The notes: generated by a model not told the origin, from the letters alone. DNA of 64,000 nucleotides from Lentisphaerae bacterium GWF2_49_21 (GCA_001804805.1 MHBH01000071.1:54184-118183), one strand, 5' to 3'; numbered from the stretch's first letter, positions 43,984 through 53,380 are shown. Numbers and translations are program-made.

Positions 43984-45996
43984 TCATCCTTTCTTTCTCC
44001 AGAAATGTGCATAGTTCTCAAAAGCCAGCGCGAGAAGCAGCAGGACAAGCCCCAGCGCCATGTATTCCTTGCGGCTCTTCATACTCGAGAAGTCGTGCTT
44101 CTCGTCGAAGTAGAGCCCTTCCTTTATCGCTTCGCCGTAGTCGTTCCTGTGTGCAGGCTCGATCTCCGAGTCTTCCCTTGAAACAGTGTAGCCGAAAGTC
44201 GATACGGGATCTCCGCCGGCATAGACCGTGAAGAAGTCGTTCACCGTCATCGGCGAAGTGCTCAGCTTTGCGGTCGGGCCCGTGCCCTTCATCTCCAGTT
44301 TCGTGGTGCTGCCGGTATCACCGGTGATCGAGTATTTAAGATCCGAATCGGTGTTGTCAAGGCTGATGCTCTCGACTTCCCTGCCGAGATATGCGTTGAA
44401 CACGCGCTTCGGATAGATGTCCCAGATCATCCGCATGTTGAACTGGACATAGTTCGGATTGTAGAAGACGTCGGTGAATCCTGGATACGGCATGAATCCC
44501 GCCAGCAGCACCTTCCCGCCGTTGATCTCCCTGTAGGCCATCAGGGGATCGGTGGAGCCCTGTATGAACAGCCTTCCGTTCGCTCCGGTAGGATTCTTTA
44601 TTGTGCAGTACTTGAAGAAGCTAACCGAGAGCGGATCCAGATCTCCTTCGCCAAGGAACGCCAGATAAGTACCCTTCAGCATCTTCACGTCAAGCTTGAC
44701 AATCTCCTTCTTGACCTCGTTGGTCTCAACACCGATGCCTTTGAGAGTGTATGTCTCGCTGCAGTCGGAGAAACATATCAGGCTCTTGCGCTTGGCGAGG
44801 AAATTTTTCACCGAGGTCGCGATTATGCTGTTGTCAGGGATCGGTATCCCGAAGAATATCACGATGTCGTAGTTCTCAAGGTTCTCCTCGGAAAGCTGTG
44901 TGACGTATGTCCTCTTGTATCTCAGGAATTCCGGCGGACAGAACGACTTCAGCGCTCCTGCCATGAAGATATCAAAGTCGAAGAGCTCCTCGCCCTTGTC
45001 CTTCACGACCGCAAGTACACTGAGATCCTTGCCGGGGCTTATCACGAAGTTCAACACGTTGTCGGGCGCAAAGTTGTCGGGCGGCAGCGTAAGGCTCCCC
45101 TTGCAGTCCTTTGGTTCCAGCGCGGTAATGCTGAGCTGGAGGGTCTTCTCCTCCTTCGGCTTGAGCGACACGATCGACCTGTCCTGCTTCTTTCCGTCTA
45201 TGGTGAGGGTCAATGGAATCGCTTCCATCGGTTCTGCGGAATAGTTCTTCACCTTGACCTGGATCTCATTTTCACAGCCCGGGAAGAATCCTTCGGGCTC
45301 AGACGAGAAGGATACGATTCCCGCGTTGAGGAGTCCGGTCCTGGTATCGACGGGGACGAAGACAAGGTTCCTGCCCTTGCCGATCCTGTCCATCGCCTCC
45401 TTTGTCGCTTTCGCGTCGGCAAAGAAGCATTTCTGGAAGTCGCTTATGAAATAGATGTTCTGTATGTTCTTGGCTTCGGGGAATGATGCGATCGCAGTGA
45501 TGAAGTCGCCCATGCCCGCCGAATTCGGGGAGATTTCCAGCCCCCTCAGCGCGTCAGGTGAAAGACCCTGTCCGGCACCGACCTTGGCGACAGTGTTTAT
45601 GACGCCGTTGAAGGAGCAGATCACCGTGGCCGAGTCGGGAGTCGACATTATTTTCTGGACAATGTCCTTTGCGACTTCGAGCCTGGTCTTCTCGTCCATC
45701 GTCGCCGACATGCTGAACGTGGTGTCGACTATTATCAGCCTTGTGCCCTTGCTGCCCGTGGACACCGCGCATCTGGCGAGGAAGATGACGAGGAATAGTA
45801 TCAGGAGGAGTTTCGCGATGAGTTTCAGGATCTCGTTGATCTTGACGTTCTTCCTCTTCACGACATGCGCGTTCTTCATCCATTCATAGGCGGCCCAGTA
45901 GAGCACGATCTTCTTGCGGTTCACGAAGAACTGCAGGATGATCGGCACCGCCAGGAATGCCAGCGCGCCAAGTATCAATGGATTGATGAAGCTCAT
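43984..45996 (-). CDS. BatA-like vWA membrane protein
   Basis: A 670-residue protein. The BatA N-terminal hairpin (FINPLILGALAFLAVPIILQF) and a second membrane segment (LIAKLLLILFLVIFLAR) are followed by a vWA domain starting VDTTFSMSA near residue 90. The MIDAS pattern is DxTxS rather than DxSxS. The long periplasmic part ends in a C-terminal membrane segment (YMALGLVLLLLALAFENYA). Function by family: metal-dependent adhesion module assembled by MoxR. The start at 45996 is chosen over a GTG at 46002, with moderate certainty. Confidence 0.86.
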   Translation of the reverse strand: MSFINPLILGALAFLAVPIILQFFVNRKKIVLYWAAYEWMKNAHVVKRKNVKINEILKLIAKLLLILFLVIFLARCAVSTGSKGTRLIIVDTTFSMSATMDEKTRLEVAKDIVQKIMSTPDSATVICSFNGVINTVAKVGAGQGLSPDALRGLEISPNSAGMGDFITAIASFPEAKNIQNIYFISDFQKCFFADAKATKEAMDRIGKGRNLVFVPVDTRTGLLNAGIVSFSSEPEGFFPGCENEIQVKVKNYSAEPMEAIPLTLTIDGKKQDRSIVSLKPKEEKTLQLSITALEPKDCKGSLTLPPDNFAPDNVLNFVISPGKDLSVLAVVKDKGEELFDFDIFMAGALKSFCPPEFLRYKRTYVTQLSEENLENYDIVIFFGIPIPDNSIIATSVKNFLAKRKSLICFSDCSETYTLKGIGVETNEVKKEIVKLDVKMLKGTYLAFLGEGDLDPLSVSFFKYCTIKNPTGANGRLFIQGSTDPLMAYREINGGKVLLAGFMPYPGFTDVFYNPNYVQFNMRMIWDIYPKRVFNAYLGREVESISLDNTDSDLKYSITGDTGSTTKLEMKGTGPTAKLSTSPMTVNDFFTVYAGGDPVSTFGYTVSREDSEIEPAHRNDYGEAIKEGLYFDEKHDFSSMKSRKEYMALGLVLLLLALAFENYAHFWRKKG

Positions 45997-46001
45997 CTGC
46001 A

Positions 46002-46064
46002 CATTTCCGATTTTAGATTTTCAATTTCCGATTTCTGTTTTCAACCTTCTAAATTCAAAATTTA
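46002..46064. repeat. Heptad array, GATTTCC class
   Basis: Nine successive 7-base units such as CATTTCC, GATTTTA, GATTTTC, AATTTCC, GATTTCT run through the spacer between the DUF58 and BatA-like genes. The same class encodes the prepilin leaders at 52116-52150 and 53353-53380. Confidence 0.75.
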
Positions 46065-46068
46065 AAAA

Positions 46069-46108
46069 CTTTCGAACTTTCGCACTCCAGAACTTCCGCA
46101 CTTCCCTT
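46069..46108. repeat. Degenerate octad array after DUF58 gene
   Basis: Five units of period 8 (for example AACTTTCG, AACTTTCG, CACTCCAG, AACTTCCG, CACTTCCC) end on the stop codon of the DUF58 gene on the minus strand. Confidence 0.7.
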
Positions 46109-47015
46109 AGGCTTTCCTATATTTCCTTGCGCTCAGATATTCCGCCATATGGAAGCCGAACGGCCTGCTCATGTCGCAGAGTATATAGTCGACGCCGAGG
46201 ATCCTCGCCTTTTTCTTGAACTGCTCGAGGAAGTCGCGGAAATTTTTCTCGTATAGGTCCTTGATGCTGGCGCCTGAGACTTCGAGACGGTTCGGTCCTT
46301 CAAGCTCGATCAGTTCGACCCTGCCCATTATGTCGAAATTCAATTCAAGAGGATCGACTATCTGCAGGAGCACCACCTCGTGCTTGTCGTCGAGAAGACG
46401 CTTGATGCCTGTGAAGGTGTTCTCGATGTCGCCGAAGAAGTCGCTGAGCACGAATACGAGCCTTCGCCTGCTGATCTGTTCCGCGAGAAGGGAGAGGACT
46501 TTTCCGATGGCGGTGGGATTCTTCGGTTCGGTTTCCTTGAACTGGGTCGCTATCTTTGAAACGATTTCCTCGCTGCCGATGGCCTTGATGGTGGAAAGTA
46601 TGCGGTTGTCGAAGAAGATCGCGCCGACGCTGTCGGACTGGTTCACTATGACGTTGCTCAGCGCGGTGGCCATGAATGCCGCATAGTTGATCTTCGTGCC
46701 GTGATGATATTCGAACTTCATGCTTTCGCTCACGTCGATCACAAGGTGGGCGATGAAGTTGGTTTCCTGGGCGTATTGCTTGATCAGGTATTTGTTGGTC
46801 TTGTAGTAGGCTTTCCAGTCGATGTGCTTTACATCGTCGCCGGGTACATATCCCCTGTGGCCGGCAAATTCTATGGCGAATCCGTGGAAGGGTGATTTGT
46901 GGTCGCCTACAAGATTTCCTTCGACCATTCCGGAAGGCTTGATCCCGATATGCGAAAGCTTGGCGATGGTGTCAGCGTCAAAATACTTCAACCATATTTT
47001 TTCTGATTCAGCCAC
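46107..47015 (-). CDS. DUF58 domain protein
   Basis: A 302-residue cytosolic protein with the DUF58 signature (GHRGYVPGDDVKHIDWKAYYKTNKYLIKQ) and a vWA-like continuation (LVIDVSESM, VFVLSDFFGD). DUF58 proteins accompany MoxR ATPases and Bat proteins. The start is GTG at 47015 with AGGGGAGAAA upstream. It is the first gene of the minus-strand cluster and appears to have its own promoter. Confidence 0.92.
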   Translation of the reverse strand: MAESEKIWLKYFDADTIAKLSHIGIKPSGMVEGNLVGDHKSPFHGFAIEFAGHRGYVPGDDVKHIDWKAYYKTNKYLIKQYAQETNFIAHLVIDVSESMKFEYHHGTKINYAAFMATALSNVIVNQSDSVGAIFFDNRILSTIKAIGSEEIVSKIATQFKETEPKNPTAIGKVLSLLAEQISRRRLVFVLSDFFGDIENTFTGIKRLLDDKHEVVLLQIVDPLELNFDIMGRVELIELEGPNRLEVSGASIKDLYEKNFRDFLEQFKKKARILGVDYILCDMSRPFGFHMAEYLSARKYRKA

Positions 47016-47080
47016 TAAAACTTTCTCCCCTAGTAATAGCCCCCCAGAAATAATTAAGTTTAATCTATCATCTGTTCCTC

Positions 47081-47086
47081 ATTATA
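47081..47086 (-). promoter_or_regulatory. Minus-10 box TATAAT of the DUF58/Bat operon
   Basis: On the minus strand a perfect TATAAT lies about 65 bases before the GTG start. The matching -35 region is A-rich and weak. The whole 47016-47335 spacer is very AT-rich and holds nothing else I can read except a palindrome at 47193-47212. Confidence 0.45.
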
Positions 47087-47192
47087 TAAATACAAGAAAC
47101 GCTTTTTTCTTAATTTTAAGTGTTTTATTATTTTTTCTATTCGAAACCGTCACTCGTCCAAGGGTGTCCTATGGATAAAATCTGACAAAACG

Positions 47193-47212
47193 ATACAATT
47201 AATATATTGTAT
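47193..47212. promoter_or_regulatory. Palindrome ATACAAT/ATTGTAT, candidate operator
   Basis: Two perfect 7-base arms around a 6-base centre lie between divergent genes, the DUF58/Bat operon and the HEAT-nuclease gene. It could be a regulator site; no regulator is identified. Confidence 0.3.
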
Positions 47213-47335
47213 TGAATAAATGTATCTTTAAATAGCAAATACGCAAGCAGCATGGATAAATTATGTTGCATACTGAATATTCAAGGATAAATTTTGGCGC
47301 CACTTAACTTTTGTCTCGTGTCGTTCGGGGGATTT

Positions 47336-48248
47336 ATGGATAGAAGCACAGAAAAGAAACTCACGGAAAGCGCTGTCGATCTTGGAAATAACGGCAAATC
47401 CGATGCCGTCCCTGAGCTGCTCGGACTGACAGCTTCCGAATCGTTCCATGTGAAGCGCCTGGCTGTATCCGCGCTTGGAAAACTTGCTGGTACTGCGAAT
47501 TCCGCAGAAGTCGTGCCTGTTCTCCTGAAATGTCTGGGAGATTCAAATCCACAGGTCAGGCAGTACGCCATGAAATCGCTGATTGCGTATGGAGCAGATT
47601 CTGAAAAGGCTCTCTGCGATTTGCAGGACATTGCAGCCAATCCATCCGAAAAGGACTACAACCGGACTCTTGCGGAAAAAGCTGTGTCAGTGATCTCTGA
47701 AGCGGTACGTATAAGACTGGAGAAAACTGAAAGCAAATGCCAGAGATGCAGCGTAAAGATCAATGTCGGCGAATTCGCCAGGAGCATGAAAGCCTTCCAA
47801 CGGACCTACTGCGACAAATGCTTCGACGAAGTATTTCTGAAGCGTAGAAACTATGATACTGAGATTGAAGATAAGAAGACTATAGAAACACGAAGCGGTA
47901 CATTAGTGCAGTCCGATGGAGAACGGATCATCGCGGATTTTCTGCACTCGAAAAATATAAGTAAGTTACCGATACGACGAACGGATCAGGATCATCGAAG
48001 GATATGCCATCCGTCCGGATTTCTACCTTCCTGAGCATGACGCCTATATCGAGTACTGGGGAATGGACACCCTCGACTACAAGATCGGAATGATGAAAAA
48101 ACAGAAACTCTACCAGCAGGAAGGCAAACGACTGATTTCACTATACTTCAAGGATAAGGCCAGGCTCACAGAAATTCTCCACTCCAAGCTCTCTTCACTT
48201 TCCTCATCGCGCAACGCTGTCGAGACGGAGTCAAGACAAGTCGATTGA
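47336..48248 (+). pseudogene. HEAT-repeat/zinc/PD-(D/E)XK nuclease gene, frameshifted
   Basis: The first frame (47336-48034) encodes two to three HEAT-like repeats, a zinc ribbon-like part (CQRC ... CDKC) and the start of a nuclease (SDGERIIADFLHSKNI). It then leaves frame. The next frame continues the same protein: YRYDERIRIIEGYAIRPDFY, LPEHDAYIEYWGMDTLDYKI, through 48248. A tandem TAAGTAAG at 47958-47965 is the cause: removing one 4-base unit restores a 302-codon reading frame. The nuclease part (RPDF ... EYW) matches the helicase-associated PD-(D/E)XK type. A sequencing error, a phase-variable repeat or a real inactivation are all possible. Confidence 0.75.
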
Positions 48249-48261
48249 TTCATCAGGTGTC

Positions 48262-51200
48262 TTATTCCCCCAGCACCAGATCCCCGACAAGATTCACTTC
48301 CTTCAGATGCACGCCGCTGAACCAGCCCATGAAGGATGATCTTCCCGGACCGTCGTCCTCGTTTATGATCATCGACATCCCGAGATTCATTCCCGGTGCC
48401 GGCTTGAACGGAGCTATCCTCGCCCACGGAATTGCAACTTCATAGACGACATTTCCATTGTTCTCATCAAGTCTCTTTACAGCTATCTTGATGTCCTTGA
48501 TCTCTCCAGCCTGTGTCCCTGCATCCGCGGAAAGATGGCACCAGGCCTGCGGTCCCTTCTGCCCAAGTCCCATTGAATAGTCGTAGCGTCCCTTCTTCTC
48601 CTCTTCTTTGCGATACGGATCGAAAAGGAACTGTAATCCGTCCTGGTTCCACATCTGATCGTCCTGCTTCGGATTCACGAACTTGTCGTCTGTTACCTCC
48701 ACCGCGACGTAAAGATATTTCTCATCCCAGAGCAGCTTCATCTTCCCGGAAAGATTCTCAGGCCCGGTCCACTTGTACTTTTCAGGATAGACAACAAACA
48801 CCTGTCTTTCTTCTTCTATGGCATATGATGTTGCTCCCTTCCAATCAGGCTTGTCCAGATTTCCATCGATGACGATCTCCGATTTCGCCTTTGCGACTTT
48901 CGCAAATCCACCGAAGGATCTGGTCTTCACGATCATGTTTCCTGAACTGTCATATATCGTCGTCTTCACCCTGTAGATCGTCATCCGGTCAGTGTTCTCA
49001 AGTGGGAGGATTATCTTCTTTATTTCGCTTGGATTCAGGGAGACTTCTCCGGAAGCCGAATCTTTGAAGAAGGCCTTGGACGGTGCCGCAGTCTGGAGGT
49101 TGAACGTGCCTTTCGCCATGGGGATTTCGTCGGATATTTCGATTGAGTATTTCAATGTCTCCTTTTTCGCCGAATTGTTGCTGAGTGTCAGTTCCACTGC
49201 AGGCTTGTTTCCTGCAGCCGCGACAGGATTCAGCTCGAATGAGATCTTGTTCTTTACCGGTATCCTGATCAGTAGCTCCGTCGCGCCCTTGTCCTTTTCC
49301 CCGTCGAGCGACGCCCTGAACGACACCGACTGGGCATTGCACGATTCCGGAGTCTTGAACTTGTAGAAGATCTCGCTGGAACCGTCAGGGAATTTCATCT
49401 TTTCCCCCGGGTAAATCTCAAACTGGAAAGGTCCGCTCAGAACAGGTGTCCTCTCTTCGCCAGCTTCTGTCCTGATAGCTATCTCCGAAAGCGAGCCCTG
49501 CACAAGGCAGACTGGAAGCGTTGCAGTCTTTACGGATGGCTTCAGATTGATCTTGTCCGGCAGGCTTTCGCTTCCGTCGAAAAGCACGAAGACCGGATCC
49601 TCTCCGACCCTGATGTTCACGCCCTTTCCAGCCGCATTGGTCTTGATATTCCTTCCATCGAGATATTTTATCTGGACTTCACTTACATCAGGAAGATCGA
49701 GACAGATATCCGCTGTGCTTTTCGTATTCCAGAGCACGGCCAGGCAATTGCCTTTTTTATTTTTAAAAAGAAATTCCGAGACGCCGGAGGTGTCCTGAAT
49801 TTCTTTTACGAACTTCTTGTCGCACATCGAATTTATAAGATGATAGTAGGCGATGGCGTCGATGCGTGGCAGATGCATATTGTATTTTGCCGCGAAGAGA
49901 TCCATAGAGTCTGAATATGTCCCCGTGCGCTTACCGTCAGGATCCGGCATCCCGCCGGTCGCGAACCACGTAAAATATTCGCCGCCATCAGCGAAGAAGC
50001 AGACAGCCTTCTTCACGATATCCTTCGCGATCTCATGGCGCGTCAAGCCCTGGCTCTTGGATCCGATCTCGGTGGACCATATCGGCTTCTTGCCACCATA
50101 CTTCGCGAAGAGCTCCTTGTATTTCGCCATCGCATTGCGGAGTTCGCCAAGATCGCTGTAGGCATGGACGTTGTACACGTCCTGGTACGCCTGGAATCCG
50201 GCCTTGAAGAATTCCTCGCTCGGACCGATCGCCGAACCTATCGCCACCACCGTCGGATCAACCTTCTTTATTTCTTCGTAGACTATCCTGTAGGTGTTGA
50301 CATCATCCTTCACTTTCTCCAAATCCCAGAACGGCGGCTCGTTCCCGATCTGGAACGCCCAGAGCCCCTTCGAACGGTATTTCTCGATGCTCTGCCTGAC
50401 TCCGCTTCTCAAAGATTCTTCGCTGTACGGGGAAATCTTGTAGTGCTCGTTGTCCATTGCCGGATACAATGCCCCATAAGGGAGCATCTTGAATTTAGCA
50501 GGCCAGCCAAGACGTGAATCATAGGCGTAACCTTCGTCGTATTTCGGCTCGTAGGGAGCCTCTTTAGGATACATCCAGAATGTAAGGCATCGCCTGAGGC
50601 CGAGTCTTGCCGAGAGCGGGAAATATTCATAGACGGTCGCGTTCCAGGTGTGCGCCCCGAACGGAATGTCCATGGGATCGTGTTTGAATGTCTCAGCCTC
50701 CGGAAGAATTGCGAAAGACATCTTGTCCTTCAGCATCTTTCCGTTTTCAAGAGGGATTGAAGTCTTTATTTCGTAATATGGTCCGATTTTCGGAGAGAGA
50801 GGCTTGAGATCAAATGTTGCGGAGTAAACAATCAATCCCTTGGGATTTTTTCCGTTGGAGGACAGTTTTTCGGTTTGCGGCGCGCAGAATGTCTCGCCCC
50901 AGTAGTCGCAGAGCTCCCAGGTGAAATCCATCGAGGATTCCGGAAGAGGCTCCTCGGATTCCACATTCATCAGGATGATGGGCGCTTCGTCTGGGAGGAA
51001 CATGAATCCAAGGTTCGATGACTTGAAGACGATTCTGCATGAGCTGTCTGATGAAGCCTTTCCGAGATATGATATTTTCAAGTTGTCCAGCCAGACCGAA
51101 CCATGCGTCTTGTTGATGACAAGTGAAAGCTTCGCTTTATCCGCCTTGTCGGGGCACTGTATGCGCTCCTTGAAAATTTTCCAGGCGTTTTTTCCGCAGA

Positions 51201-51576
51201 GATAGATTACTGTGCGTTTTTCGACTTCCTTTGCATTGGAATCAAAGAATACGATTGTGAGTGCCGCATTGAATGAGAGATCCTGGGTATAGAGGTCGCT
51301 CTTCATTGCCCCGGAGATTTCGTAGATCCCTTTTTCGACCTTGAACTTATCGCTGCTGGCTTCGGTCTCGGGAAGAGTCACGGAGTCCCTCGTTAGTTTC
51401 AACGACTGCTTACCGTCGATCTTCTCCTCCTGGTCGAGGACCGCCACACCCTTTATCTGCCATGAATCCGGAACCTTGCCACCGCTCTCGAATGACGGGT
51501 TTGCTATTGGGACATCAGCTCCAAGCAAAGCGACCGACGACATCATGCATGCGATTCCAGCAGCAAATATTTTCAT
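48262..51576 (-). CDS. Large secreted glycosidase-like protein with CBMs
   Basis: A 1104-residue exported protein. The signal peptide (1-20) is followed by a CBM4/9-like sandwich (FESGGKVPDSWQI, about 20-170). A TIM-barrel domain of the GH-A clan type (about 270-640) carries a probable acid/base in IGNEPPFWD near residue 410 and a probable nucleophile in WSTEIGSKS near 498. The C-terminal 200 residues form a CBM9-like domain (IDGNLDKPDWKGA, VAVEVTDDKFVNP). It probably degrades a host or dietary polysaccharide. GH family assignment is not possible by eye. Confidence 0.8.
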   Translation of the reverse strand: MKIFAAGIACMMSSVALLGADVPIANPSFESGGKVPDSWQIKGVAVLDQEEKIDGKQSLKLTRDSVTLPETEASSDKFKVEKGIYEISGAMKSDLYTQDLSFNAALTIVFFDSNAKEVEKRTVIYLCGKNAWKIFKERIQCPDKADKAKLSLVINKTHGSVWLDNLKISYLGKASSDSSCRIVFKSSNLGFMFLPDEAPIILMNVESEEPLPESSMDFTWELCDYWGETFCAPQTEKLSSNGKNPKGLIVYSATFDLKPLSPKIGPYYEIKTSIPLENGKMLKDKMSFAILPEAETFKHDPMDIPFGAHTWNATVYEYFPLSARLGLRRCLTFWMYPKEAPYEPKYDEGYAYDSRLGWPAKFKMLPYGALYPAMDNEHYKISPYSEESLRSGVRQSIEKYRSKGLWAFQIGNEPPFWDLEKVKDDVNTYRIVYEEIKKVDPTVVAIGSAIGPSEEFFKAGFQAYQDVYNVHAYSDLGELRNAMAKYKELFAKYGGKKPIWSTEIGSKSQGLTRHEIAKDIVKKAVCFFADGGEYFTWFATGGMPDPDGKRTGTYSDSMDLFAAKYNMHLPRIDAIAYYHLINSMCDKKFVKEIQDTSGVSEFLFKNKKGNCLAVLWNTKSTADICLDLPDVSEVQIKYLDGRNIKTNAAGKGVNIRVGEDPVFVLFDGSESLPDKINLKPSVKTATLPVCLVQGSLSEIAIRTEAGEERTPVLSGPFQFEIYPGEKMKFPDGSSEIFYKFKTPESCNAQSVSFRASLDGEKDKGATELLIRIPVKNKISFELNPVAAAGNKPAVELTLSNNSAKKETLKYSIEISDEIPMAKGTFNLQTAAPSKAFFKDSASGEVSLNPSEIKKIILPLENTDRMTIYRVKTTIYDSSGNMIVKTRSFGGFAKVAKAKSEIVIDGNLDKPDWKGATSYAIEEERQVFVVYPEKYKWTGPENLSGKMKLLWDEKYLYVAVEVTDDKFVNPKQDDQMWNQDGLQFLFDPYRKEEEKKGRYDYSMGLGQKGPQAWCHLSADAGTQAGEIKDIKIAVKRLDENNGNVVYEVAIPWARIAPFKPAPGMNLGMSMIINEDDGPGRSSFMGWFSGVHLKEVNLVGDLVLGE

Positions 51577-51606
51577 TGGTTTCCTTTATTATATTATAAT
51601 CCAAGA

Positions 51607-51697
51607 ACATGCCTTACGGCATTAACTACAAACAAAGACAGAAGAAATGAATATCCTTCCAAATTGAATTTGTTTGTAGTCAAGCTCGTAAGAGCTG
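51607..51697. repeat. REPIN-like pair, GTAGT class, copy 2
   Basis: An inverted unit ATGCC-TTAC-GGCAT ends CTAC at 51626-51629. A direct unit with GTAG at 51676 contains AGCTC-GTAA-GAGCT. It lies between the glycosidase gene and the damaged prepilin gene. Confidence 0.65.
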
Positions 51698-51725
51698 TCT
51701 CTTCATCTCGTAATCATCTCTCAGC

Positions 51726-52152
51726 TTAAAAACTCATCTCGATCAGCTTCCCGATCTTTCCACCCCACCATTTCCGGAATCCGAGCTCGTATATCCTTTC
51801 GGTGTTCCCGCTCTCCGCATGCAGGTCGAAGAACGTGATATTGGCTTTCATGAAGTGCAGCGCATGGATCCCGAGCGAATTGGTGGTGACGAAGCTGTCG
51901 TTCTGGTTGAGCCTGAGCCGGACGGAATTCGCCTGCTCATTGTAGGGCTTTGTCGTCGGCCCCGTAGCTCCCTATCGCCAGCCCGCACTGCCTCTGGTTG
52001 CTCTTGCAGGCAACTGAGTTGGCAGTCTCCTTGGCGCTCTGAAGCGCAGGCAGCAGCAGCGCGATCAGTATTGCGATGATCGCAATAACGATCAGAAGCT
52101 CGATCAGTGTGAAAGTTTTTCCGATTTCCGATTTTATGCTTTTGATTTCCAT
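51726..52152 (-). pseudogene. Prepilin gene with internal deletion
   Basis: The start at 52152 encodes a prepilin opening ([20 protein letters not shown]) up to about residue 71 (GSYGADDK), then the frame ends. In another frame the sequence continues with the C-terminal part of the same family (NSVRLRLNQNDSFVTTNSLG ... EMSF, stop at 51726). Compared with the intact gene at 52523-53380, about 130 codons of the middle are missing and the junction is out of frame. The N-terminal leader is encoded by heptad repeats. Confidence 0.75.
52116..52150. repeat. Heptad array encoding a prepilin leader
   Basis: Five 7-base units (TTTTTCC, GATTTCC, GATTTTA, TGCTTTT, GATTTCC on the plus strand). On the minus strand they encode the leader residues up to the prepilin cleavage region of the damaged prepilin gene. 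Confidence 0.7.
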
Positions 52153-52166
52153 TGACTCCCCCGCTT

Positions 52167-52517
52167 TCAACTATCTGTTATCTGCCTTCTGATCATCCCT
52201 GGTGACAGGCTTAAATTCCTTGGGATCAATCGTGTGCTCTCCATCCTCTCCGAATCAAGCTTTTGAAGCTCCAGCGGATCCTGTAAATAACCAAGCTCCG
52301 TCAGGATTAATTCAGTCTGCCGGTAAATATCATTTTTAACTGGTTTTGTCCAGTCGTGTCTTCCCGCCAGATGATGCGTCTTCCTGTGGATGAAAAGCCT
52401 GCATTGATTGGGATTTCCCGATTCCTTCATCTTCTCCTGCCATTCGATCATCTTGCCGGCGGGCGCGGTTCCATCCATCTCCCCAGTCTCATGTAATGAA
52501 ATATCAGCTGATGGCAT
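52167..52517 (-). CDS. Possible small protein between two prepilin genes
   Basis: An open frame of 116 codons starts 6 bases after the intact prepilin stop. Residues 10-60 look coding ([55 protein letters not shown]) with a plausible helix-rich pattern, while the C-terminal 25 residues are less so. Several ATGs are possible and GGGGAG precedes one of them. No family recognised; it may be a remnant. Confidence 0.35.
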   Translation of the reverse strand: MPSADISLHETGEMDGTAPAGKMIEWQEKMKESGNPNQCRLFIHRKTHHLAGRHDWTKPVKNDIYRQTELILTELGYLQDPLELQKLDSERMESTRLIPRNLSLSPGMIRRQITDS

Positions 52518-52522
52518 ATGGC

Positions 52523-53380
52523 TCAATGCATGTCCATTTCGATGAGATTGTTCAGCTTTCCGGCCCACCATTCGCGGAAGCCGAGGTCGAAGATGTCCTG
52601 CGTGTTTGCCTTCTCCACATGGTTGTCCCAGAAAAGGATGTTCGCCGACCTCAAGTGAACCGCATGTATCCCATGTGAATTGGTCGTAACGAAGCTGTGC
52701 GCGTTGTTCAGATGCCATTTCACCGAATTCGACTGCTCCTTGGATGGGTTAGCAGTGGTCCCTTGCATTGAATCCGCAAGAAGAAGGAGCTTGTCCGGAG
52801 TCGGCGCCTTATGCATGAGCATGAACCTCACCGCGTATTGTGTCTGAGGCGGACTTCCCTTCTCACCGCAGTCCCAGAACGTGGAAAATTCGGGCCTGTT
52901 TATCCATTTTAGATCGCTTGTGCCGACATGGTCGCCGTCGCCGTTGAACGTGCCGTACGTGTTGCCATGAGCCGTGTATTCCTTCTTGATCTTGGACGGG
53001 CACACGAACACATCCCTTCCTTTGGTCTTGATGTAGTCGCCGCCTTCGAAGACTTCACCCTCGCCGGAAAGGAACCTTGACCATTGGTTGTATTTGAGCT
53101 CGCCTCCGACCGAGATATTTCCTCCGCAGTCACCGAAGACACCGTTCCAGTCGGCCGCATAGGACTGTATCGCGGTTCCGCACTGCTTCTGGTTGTTCTG
53201 GCAGACGGCGCAGTATGCCTGATCTTTCGCGGCCTGCAGGGCCGGAAGGAGCAATGCAGCGAGAATTGCAATTATCGCAATGACAATCAACAGCTCGATG
53301 AGGGTGAATCCATTTTTGACGTGTCCCTCGAAGCCTCTTGGGAGAAGTGGAATTTTCAATTTTTGATTTATGATTTTCAT
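52523..53380 (-). CDS. Prepilin-type pseudopilin, H-X9-DG-like
   Basis: A 285-residue type II secretion/type IV pilus-like prepilin. The 23-residue leader ends VKNG before [20 protein letters not shown], with the conserved Glu at +5. A globular domain of the abundant PVC family follows ([34 protein letters not shown] near the end, the H-X9-DG-like motif). Prepilin peptidase would cleave at G-F. The leader is encoded by four exact heptads. It lies between two glycosidase genes. Confidence 0.9.
   Translation of the reverse strand: MKIINQKLKIPLLPRGFEGHVKNGFTLIELLIVIAIIAILAALLLPALQAAKDQAYCAVCQNNQKQCGTAIQSYAADWNGVFGDCGGNISVGGELKYNQWSRFLSGEGEVFEGGDYIKTKGRDVFVCPSKIKKEYTAHGNTYGTFNGDGDHVGTSDLKWINRPEFSTFWDCGEKGSPPQTQYAVRFMLMHKAPTPDKLLLLADSMQGTTANPSKEQSNSVKWHLNNAHSFVTTNSHGIHAVHLRSANILFWDNHVEKANTQDIFDLGFREWWAGKLNNLIEMDMH
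53353..53380. repeat. Heptad array at a prepilin start
   Basis: Four consecutive 7-base units TTTTCAA, TTTTTGA, TTTATGA, TTTTCAT end exactly on the start codon of the prepilin gene (minus strand) and encode its first nine residues. Confidence 0.7.
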
